NCBI GenBank assembly: GCA_023411225.1
Contig: JAEYPA010000135.1
Location: forward strand, 1-45,430
Direction: 5' to 3'
Source: Bacillota bacterium
GTDB lineage: Bacteria > Bacillota > Clostridia > Lachnospirales > Lachnospiraceae
Length of the DNA: 45,430 bases
Shown here: positions 41,027 through 45,430 of the stretch, piece after piece
Layout of the letters: each line of letters opens with the position of its first letter
Position numbering within the stretch: position 1 is the first letter of the stretch
Notes under the pieces: model-generated
The model's input: the letters and a program-made list of their open reading frames with translations, nothing else
The model's database searches: none
Told to the model about the DNA's origin: nothing
Translations under genes and position numbers: made by a program

Positions 41027-41515
41027 TTAAGGATTCTTACTTCTTCTCTCCATTAACACAACATTCCTAAAAACCCCATTAATGTCCTGTGCAACGCGTT
41101 CACGATAACCGATTTTTCGAAAACCACATTTTTCATGAAGTGCTAAACTAGCTTCATTGATTTCAAATATACCAGTCTGTAAAGTCCAAATCCCATTTTT
41201 CTCGGATGCTTCTATAACAGCTTTTACCAATTGCATCCCAATTCCTTGTCTTCTCGCCAATCTATCAATATAGATACTCTCATCTGCCACTCCTCTGTAG
41301 CAACATCTGCTGCTAGTTGGAGAAAGGGCGATGAAGCCAAGCATTCTTCCTTCTTCATCTATTGCTTTAATTCTACCAAACGGTAAATGTCTAGCATCCC
41401 ATTCCTCCACACTTGGTAGCTTAGTCTCAAATGTAGCTCTACCTTCTGCAATCCCCTGCCCATATATTTTCAGAACATCTTCTATATCTTCGTATGTAAT
41501 CTCTGTTATTCTCAT
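41027..41515 (-). CDS. GNAT-family N-acetyltransferase (phosphinothricin acetyltransferase-like)
   Basis: A 162-residue GNAT protein: MRITEITYEDIEDVLKIYGQGIAEGRATFET start, then SRCCYRGVADESIYIDRLARRQGIGMQLVKAVIEASEKNG with the acetyl-CoA pocket RRQGIG. The opening and the GVAEHSVYV-type strand match the phosphinothricin/MnaT-like group, which acetylates small amines or amino acid analogues. TAGGAGGAG precedes the ATG, 8 bases after the C_GCAxxG_C_C gene, so the two are cotranscribed from the MarR-flanked promoter. Confidence 0.86.
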   Translation of the reverse strand: MRITEITYEDIEDVLKIYGQGIAEGRATFETKLPSVEEWDARHLPFGRIKAIDEEGRMLGFIALSPTSSRCCYRGVADESIYIDRLARRQGIGMQLVKAVIEASEKNGIWTLQTGIFEINEASLALHEKCGFRKIGYRERVAQDINGVFRNVVLMERRSKNP

Positions 41516-41523
41516 AGCTCCTC

Positions 41524-41961
41524 CTAATAGTCTAGTTCTATCAATAAGTCTATGGCTGATGCTACCATGTCTACACAGAGTGTTTGAAAAAGATTTTGAT
41601 TTTTCGCATTATTCATGCCATCCTCTGTTGATATATCACATTGCAACAAATCTCTACAAACAATTGAACCATTTTTTCCCTTAAACTTCTTTGTAAATTC
41701 TGCTGTTTTTTTATGACATAACAATTTACTTTCCACATTCTCTGATTTCTCATTTCCATGTTTTAATCCAATCACCATAACAGCTCCTGACACAGCACCA
41801 CATAGTTCACCATTTCTTACTCCTCCGCCAAAACCACAGCCTATACGAGTTGCCTCTGTTTTCTCCATATGATACTTTTCACAAAAATGCAATAAAACTA
41901 TCTGAGCACAGTTGAGTCCTTCTTGAAATAATTTTGCAATTTCTTCTTTTTTTGCTGACAT
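41524..41961 (-). CDS. C_GCAxxG_C_C family redox protein
   Basis: A 145-residue protein with the named cysteine signature: GLNCAQIVLLHFCEKY, RIGCGFGGGVRNGELCGAVSGAVMVIG, and two late cysteines SIVCRDLLQCDIS with a final TLCVDM. The family is annotated as putative redox or membrane-associated, with a proposed role in metal or Fe-S handling; no activity is established. AGAGAGGTGATG precedes the ATG. It heads an operon with the GNAT gene and is divergent from the MarR gene. Confidence 0.85.
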   Translation of the reverse strand: MSAKKEEIAKLFQEGLNCAQIVLLHFCEKYHMEKTEATRIGCGFGGGVRNGELCGAVSGAVMVIGLKHGNEKSENVESKLLCHKKTAEFTKKFKGKNGSIVCRDLLQCDISTEDGMNNAKNQNLFQTLCVDMVASAIDLLIELDY

Positions 41962-41988
41962 AACATCACCTCTCTATAATTTTAAATC

Positions 41989-42073
41989 ATTATAGCTCTA
42001 CTTTATATTAATTGCAATATACAATTATTTATTTTTGCAATTATTGATTTATACAACACTCCTATGGTATACT
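41989..42073. promoter_or_regulatory. Divergent promoters and MarR operator between the GCAxxG and MarR genes
   Basis: Minus: TTGCAA (42012-42017), 17 bases, TATAAT (41989-41994). Plus: TTGATT (42044-42049), 18 bases, TATACT (42068-42073). An inverted repeat AATTG-N7-CAATT (42010-42026) covers the minus -35, and CAATTATTG (42038-42046) overlaps the plus -35. Both would be occupied by a MarR-type dimer. Confidence 0.65.
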
Positions 42074-42101
42074 AGTTCTATCAAAATATTAGAGGTACAA
42101 T

Positions 42102-42533
42102 ATGAATTCCACAAAATCCAAAGAATTTAGAGAAAAAATAAGGGTATTGAAACGTTTACTTGATGTGATAAATCATTCTGCCGATGTAGGTTGTTGCTCC
42201 ATCAGTAGTTCTCAATGCAATGCACTAGTTGAAATAGGTCGAAAAGAATCCATCACCTTAAAAGAACTGGCTTCAATTATTATGTTGGATACAAGTACCA
42301 CCAGCCGAACAGTAGATTCTCTTGTAAAAAAAGGCTTAGTAAATAGAACAATATCTGTATCAGATCGTCGTAGTATTGATATTACCCTCACCGACTCTGG
42401 ACATGCATTATTTCAAAATATAGAGAGCTATATGGATAGCAAATTTGATACAGTCTTAAACAACATTGAGGACAATCAACAGGATACGGTGTTAAACTCA
42501 CTGGATTTGATTTTGGATGCACTAAAGAGATAA
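42102..42533 (+). CDS. MarR-family transcriptional regulator
   Basis: A 143-residue winged-helix protein. ITLKELASIIMLDTSTTSRTVDSLVKKGLVNRTIS is the recognition region (about 58-92) and VSDRRSIDITLTDSGHALF is the wing. The C-terminal helix (NSLDLILDALKR) is the dimer interface. It likely controls the divergent GCAxxG-GNAT operon and itself. A CCSISSSQCN segment (Cys29-Cys37 region) could allow thiol sensing, but this is speculative. GAGG lies 6 bases before the ATG. A decayed copy is at 36490-36742. Confidence 0.88.
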   Translation: MNSTKSKEFREKIRVLKRLLDVINHSADVGCCSISSSQCNALVEIGRKESITLKELASIIMLDTSTTSRTVDSLVKKGLVNRTISVSDRRSIDITLTDSGHALFQNIESYMDSKFDTVLNNIEDNQQDTVLNSLDLILDALKR

Positions 42534-42577
42534 CAGATTTATTCCTTTTTACTTACATCTTTCTCATCGTAAATGAA

Positions 42578-42625
42578 AGAACACCTCCCATATGTAGTTA
42601 GCAAAACCACACTGGAAGGTGTTCT
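42578..42625 (-). terminator. Terminator after the coat gene pair
   Basis: AGAACACCTTCCA (minus 5' arm) pairs with the 3' arm TGGGAGGTGTTCT, one G-U pair, followed by TTC. It lies 21 bases after the coat protein stop. Confidence 0.7.
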
Positions 42626-42645
42626 ATCTACTGTTATTATATTCT

Positions 42646-42894
42646 CTAACCCTGAGACATATCTTGTTTTACTTTTGCAATTTCTTCTGATTTTGCTTGC
42701 TCAGCCGGAATATAATATCCCTTTTCTTTCGCTATTTTAAATAGTGTATACTGACGAATTTCATCTTGATTTCTCATATTGATAATAGTTTGCCGTAAAT
42801 CCGGATTCTCACATTGAGCAATGATTGATCCATAATTCGACAAACTTGCATTAAGACCTGCTAGGTAATCACTTACCATTTCCTTTTCTTGCAT
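42646..42894 (-). CDS. CotF-like spore coat protein, second of pair
   Basis: An 82-residue helical protein: MQEKEMVSDYLAGLNASLSN, IIAQCENPDLRQTIINMRNQDE, and QYTLFKIAKEKGYYIPA resemble the C-terminal half of CotF-type coat proteins. GGAGG lies about 8 bases before the ATG, 12 bases after the other coat gene. It probably belongs to the spore coat; the recognition is by overall pattern, without fixed residues. A fused remnant of the pair lies at 38572-38721. Confidence 0.65.
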   Translation of the reverse strand: MQEKEMVSDYLAGLNASLSNYGSIIAQCENPDLRQTIINMRNQDEIRQYTLFKIAKEKGYYIPAEQAKSEEIAKVKQDMSQG

Positions 42895-42906
42895 ATTCTA
42901 AGCCTC

Positions 42907-43092
42907 CTACTCCAAGAATGTCATCAAATTGTCTTTATTCTTCTTTGCAGCCTGAGCATCATTATCCATCAAGCTCTTAATAGTTGTATCTGTACATTGT
43001 TGAGAATAAAAATCCAACTTCTTTTCGATGGTACAATGCGCTCCAATCAGATGACGCAGGTTTTGAAGCTCTAATTGATTCAAACAAGCCAT
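42907..43092 (-). CDS. CotF-like small helical spore coat protein, first of pair
   Basis: A 61-residue all-helical protein: MACLNQLELQNLRHLIGAHCT then DFYSQQCTDTTIKSLMDND and KNKDNLMTFLE. Small proteins of this pattern beside a CotF-like gene are typical in Clostridia. The ATG at 43092 follows GGAGG by 7 bases; an upstream in-frame ATG lies before the site. It is first in the pair. No clear sporulation sigma promoter was found. Confidence 0.65.
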   Translation of the reverse strand: MACLNQLELQNLRHLIGAHCTIEKKLDFYSQQCTDTTIKSLMDNDAQAAKKNKDNLMTFLE

Positions 43093-43168
43093 CTCTATAC
43101 CTCCTTCATAATTCACTACAATATCAATATAGGTAAAGTCGGTATTTCCTATACATCCTTATAATGCC

Positions 43169-43215
43169 AAAAAAATTGCCACACCTGTGTAATTAGATTT
43201 CCACAGATATGGCAA
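43169..43215 (-). terminator. Terminator after the L25 gene
   Basis: TTGCCATATCTGTG pairs with CACAGGTGTGGCAA (14 bp with two G-U pairs), followed by seven T. It lies 20 bases past the L25 stop. Confidence 0.9.
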
Positions 43216-43235
43216 CTTATACGATCCACGAACTG

Positions 43236-43823
43236 TTATTCTGCTTCTTCCTCTGCTGCCTCTTCTTCCTCATTCATATGATTACGAGAAGCAAACACGG
43301 AAGCTACTATTGTCTCAGGATCAATCATTAATTCAATTTCTTCATTCTTAGCAATATCTAAGTCCTTTACTCTTATGGTATCACCAATTTTAAGCTCTCC
43401 TACATCCAATCTTATTCTGCTAACCAGTGCAGATGGATATGCTTTATAAGGAATTTCCTTTAAATCCTCCTGGAATACACCATCAATAATTTTGTCATGA
43501 TTAAGATATGTAATTTCTGCAACGGAATGTACCTTTTCATTACTAACCAAGGCTTGAAAATCAATTTCGTCAATATACTTTGTAAGTGGATTGTACTGAA
43601 CTTCCTTAATCAGGACGTTATAAGATTCGCCATCTACATCCAGCATAATCTGACTACCCTTCTGATCAGTCTTCAACAACTGTCCTACATCTTTTTTCGC
43701 AATTTTAAGCGAAATCGGCTCTTTGATTTGGCGGCCAAATAAGCTTCCTGTAACAAATCCTTCCCTTCTTAGTTGCTTTGCCTTAATGCTCATGTTTCTT
43801 TTCTCAGCTTTTAAAGTATTCAT
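43236..43823 (-). CDS. rplY: Ribosomal protein L25/TL5/Ctc
   Basis: A 195-residue member of the long (Ctc) form of L25. The N-terminal 5S rRNA-binding part (MNTLKAEKRNMSIKAKQLRREGFVTGSLFG) is followed by the C-terminal TL5 domain (VHSVAEITYLNHDK, ALVSRIRLDVGELKIGDTIRVKDLDI) and an acidic tail (MNEEEEAAEEEAE). It binds 5S rRNA in the 50S subunit; in Bacillus, ctc is a general stress gene. GGAGGAAAAGG precedes the ATG. Confidence 0.92.
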   Translation of the reverse strand: MNTLKAEKRNMSIKAKQLRREGFVTGSLFGRQIKEPISLKIAKKDVGQLLKTDQKGSQIMLDVDGESYNVLIKEVQYNPLTKYIDEIDFQALVSNEKVHSVAEITYLNHDKIIDGVFQEDLKEIPYKAYPSALVSRIRLDVGELKIGDTIRVKDLDIAKNEEIELMIDPETIVASVFASRNHMNEEEEAAEEEAE

Positions 43824-44017
43824 TTACCTTTTCCTCCAAATTCTGATTCTTAGCAGCCTTCAACTTTACAATAAAGAGGTTTTGTTAAGTATCGATTCTT
43901 ATTACAAGCTAATTATAGTCTTCTCTACTCAAACAGATTAACCAAATATAAAAAAAATTTTTGTGGATATGTGAAGGAAGACAATAAAATGTAAATGATG
44001 CAATAGGAAACATGCAC
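43824..44017. other. Upstream region of the L25 gene
   Basis: About 190 AT-rich bases. A TATAAT (minus strand, near 43914) is present, but no -35 at the right spacing was found, so the promoter is not assigned. No RNA gene was seen. Confidence 0.5.
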
Positions 44018-44067
44018 AAAAATTACCCTCCCAATAATTTATTACACATATAAATTGCAGGGAGGGT
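44018..44067 (-). terminator. Terminator after the YyaL-like gene
   Basis: ACCCTCCC and GGGAGGGT form an 8-bp stem, and AATTTAT/ATAAATT an inner 7-bp stem; AATTTTT follows on the minus strand. It starts 12 bases past the stop at 44080. Confidence 0.85.
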
Positions 44068-44079
44068 TTTCATTTTCCA

Positions 44080-45430
44080 TTATTTTAATAGTTCTAATAA
44101 TTCATCCCAGGTATATACAGGCTCCTTACATGCGTAGTTTTCACAGTAATAAAAGACTTGCTTTTTATCATGTTTACAATACTCCTGTAACTCTGGTATC
44201 ACTTGATTTATCTCTCTTGCAATGGAAGGAGTTTTTACAACAATATCGAGATTTGGTGCATATTGCGATGCTGTAATTCGTCGTAACTCGTCTATATCCT
44301 CTTTGTTTTCCAAAAGACATATGAGCTTTTTTGTAGGGTTAAATATTTCCAGGTACCCAAGTAATGCAAAGCCGTATCCGCTAGGATACCCTTCCACAAC
44401 CTGATTCATAAAGGCCAGTTGTTTATTGATATACTCCTTGAGCTCATACTTTCCGGTGATATGCTCCAACTTACAAAGCATATATAAGGCCACTGAATTA
44501 CCGGATGGCACGGCCCCATCATAGGTTTCCTTTGGGCGCATAATAAGCTGCTCGGCATCATTTGCATAAAAATAAAAACCACCTTTGTCTCTATCCCAGA
44601 AATGATCAATCATGTTCTCCATCAGATCAATACTTTTCTTTAGATACTTGACCTCAAAAGTTGCCTCATAGACTTCATAGTAGGCCATGCACAAAAATGC
44701 ATAATCGTCAATATGACCAATTCCAAAGCTCTCATTGTCTCGGTAACGGACATATAGCCGTCCTGACTCATCCATTAAATACTTCTCAATAAAGGAAATT
44801 GCCTGTTCTATGCTCTTCAAATACTCTCCTTTATCCAGTACTCTATAAGCCCTTGCATATGCAGTAAGCATTAAGGCATTCCAGGAGGTCAGACATTTAT
44901 CATCCTTATGAAGCCTTGTTCTCTGTAGACGATACTCATACAATTCTTCTTTACACTCACTAAAAAAGGAATTCTCTTCACTGGTAGCCTCCACATGCTT
45001 TTGCCCAATCAGATTGGGAACGCTTGCTCCTTCAAAATTGCCTGTTGTGGTTATATCATATCGCTTATTGATGCGTTCAGCTCTTTCCTTACCAAGAATT
45101 TCTTCTGTCTCCTTTGGAGTAAAGACATAATACTTGCCCTCTTCTCCTTCACTGTCAGCATCCTGGGCAGAGTAGAAGCCACCATCCTCATTTTGCATCT
45201 CTTTACTGATGTATTCCAGAGTAGCCTCTGCTACATGTCGATAAATCAGATTCCCAGTAGCCTGATAAGCTTCCAGATAGGTTAAAGTCAATAAAGCATT
45301 GTCATACAACATCTTCTCAAAATGTGGAATGAGCCAATAACGGTCTGTGCTATATCTGGAAAAGCCTCCTCCAATATGGTCATAGATACCACCACGATAC
45401 ATCTGCTCCAGTGTCACCTCTACCATATGC
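44080..45430 (-). CDS. YyaL/DUF255 (Spermatogenesis-associated protein 20-like) protein, C-terminal part
   Basis: The 3' part (450 codons) of a protein that normally is near 680 residues, with a thioredoxin-like DUF255 domain first; that N-terminal part lies outside the window. The frame is open to the edge. The visible part has GGIYDHIGGGFSRYSTDRYWLIPHFEKMLYDNALLT, KCLTSWNALMLTAYARAYRVL, and the six-hairpin glycosidase-like repeat pattern (FGIGHIDDYAFLCMAYYEVYEATF, AVPSGNSVALYMLCKLEHITG). Relatives are common in bacteria, with an unresolved role that may involve thiol chemistry or sugar epimerase-like folds. Confidence 0.9.
   Translation of the reverse strand, partial: HMVEVTLEQMYRGGIYDHIGGGFSRYSTDRYWLIPHFEKMLYDNALLTLTYLEAYQATGNLIYRHVAEATLEYISKEMQNEDGGFYSAQDADSEGEEGKYYVFTPKETEEILGKERAERINKRYDITTTGNFEGASVPNLIGQKHVEATSEENSFFSECKEELYEYRLQRTRLHKDDKCLTSWNALMLTAYARAYRVLDKGEYLKSIEQAISFIEKYLMDESGRLYVRYRDNESFGIGHIDDYAFLCMAYYEVYEATFEVKYLKKSIDLMENMIDHFWDRDKGGFYFYANDAEQLIMRPKETYDGAVPSGNSVALYMLCKLEHITGKYELKEYINKQLAFMNQVVEGYPSGYGFALLGYLEIFNPTKKLICLLENKEDIDELRRITASQYAPNLDIVVKTPSIAREINQVIPELQEYCKHDKKQVFYYCENYACKEPVYTWDELLELLK

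Noticed and set aside
1..45430. tRNA, rRNA, insertion sequences or prophage genes
   Set aside because: None were recognised on either strand by eye; a tRNA or Rfam scan was not run.

Overview
The window is chromosomal DNA of a low-GC, spore-forming, motile Clostridia member, most likely a Lachnospiraceae of the Lachnoclostridium (Clostridium) phytofermentans type. This is an inference from the sequence alone: strong AGGAGG ribosome sites, frequent TTG starts, RemA, an RqcH-type NFACT protein, an IscR/IscS/IscU/MnmA cluster, CotF-like coat proteins, a SpoVB-like flippase and a superoxide reductase. No tRNA, rRNA, CRISPR array, phage or insertion sequence was seen.

Layout. 1-2.8 kb (minus): murE (cut by the window edge), dapF and a PLP transsulfuration enzyme, with a TTGACA-17-TATAAT promoter. 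3-5.8 kb (plus): a Cof-type phosphatase, a 62-residue orphan protein and an ABC-F ATPase. 5.9-9.8 kb (minus): a DUF3781 protein, two tandem signal peptidases I, and the housekeeping cluster yicC-remA-gmk-rpoZ. 9.9-14.9 kb: a DUF2628 membrane protein, rqcH with a PHP phosphatase, a YfcE-like phosphoesterase, and an orphan FliD-like protein behind a sigma-28-type promoter. 15-18.3 kb (minus): iscR-iscS-iscU-mnmA behind tandem 15-bp operator-like repeats. 18.5-26.7 kb: a SpoVB-like flippase, a cupin and a GGDEF protein, a cysteine-bearing unknown protein, a second cupin, a YibE/F pair, and a CNNM/CorC-type transporter preceded by a 29-codon leader ORF, a terminator and a palindromic promoter. 27-31.7 kb: a GltD-like flavoprotein, then a sugar module (fucose/arabinose-isomerase-family enzyme plus DUF4867) divergent from a LacI regulator, with two matching operators. 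31.7-36 kb (minus): superoxide reductase, small alarmone hydrolase-like protein, azoreductase, an ECF sigma factor with a broken anti-sigma gene, and an AlkD-like protein. 36-43.1 kb: an intact block (AraC, esterase lipoprotein, GNAT, C_GCAxxG_C_C protein, MarR, two coat proteins) and, left of it, a decayed tandem copy in the same order, holding a chemoreceptor gene with one in-frame stop. 43.2-45.4 kb: ribosomal protein L25/Ctc and the 3' part of a YyaL/DUF255 gene.

The observations most worth following are the leader-ORF/terminator/palindrome unit before the CNNM transporter, the decayed tandem duplication, the two genes each broken by one stop codon (anti-sigma TAA, chemoreceptor TGA), the sigma-28 promoter in front of the lone FliD-like gene, and the iscR and LacI operators. 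All family names come from reading motifs; no database search was run.
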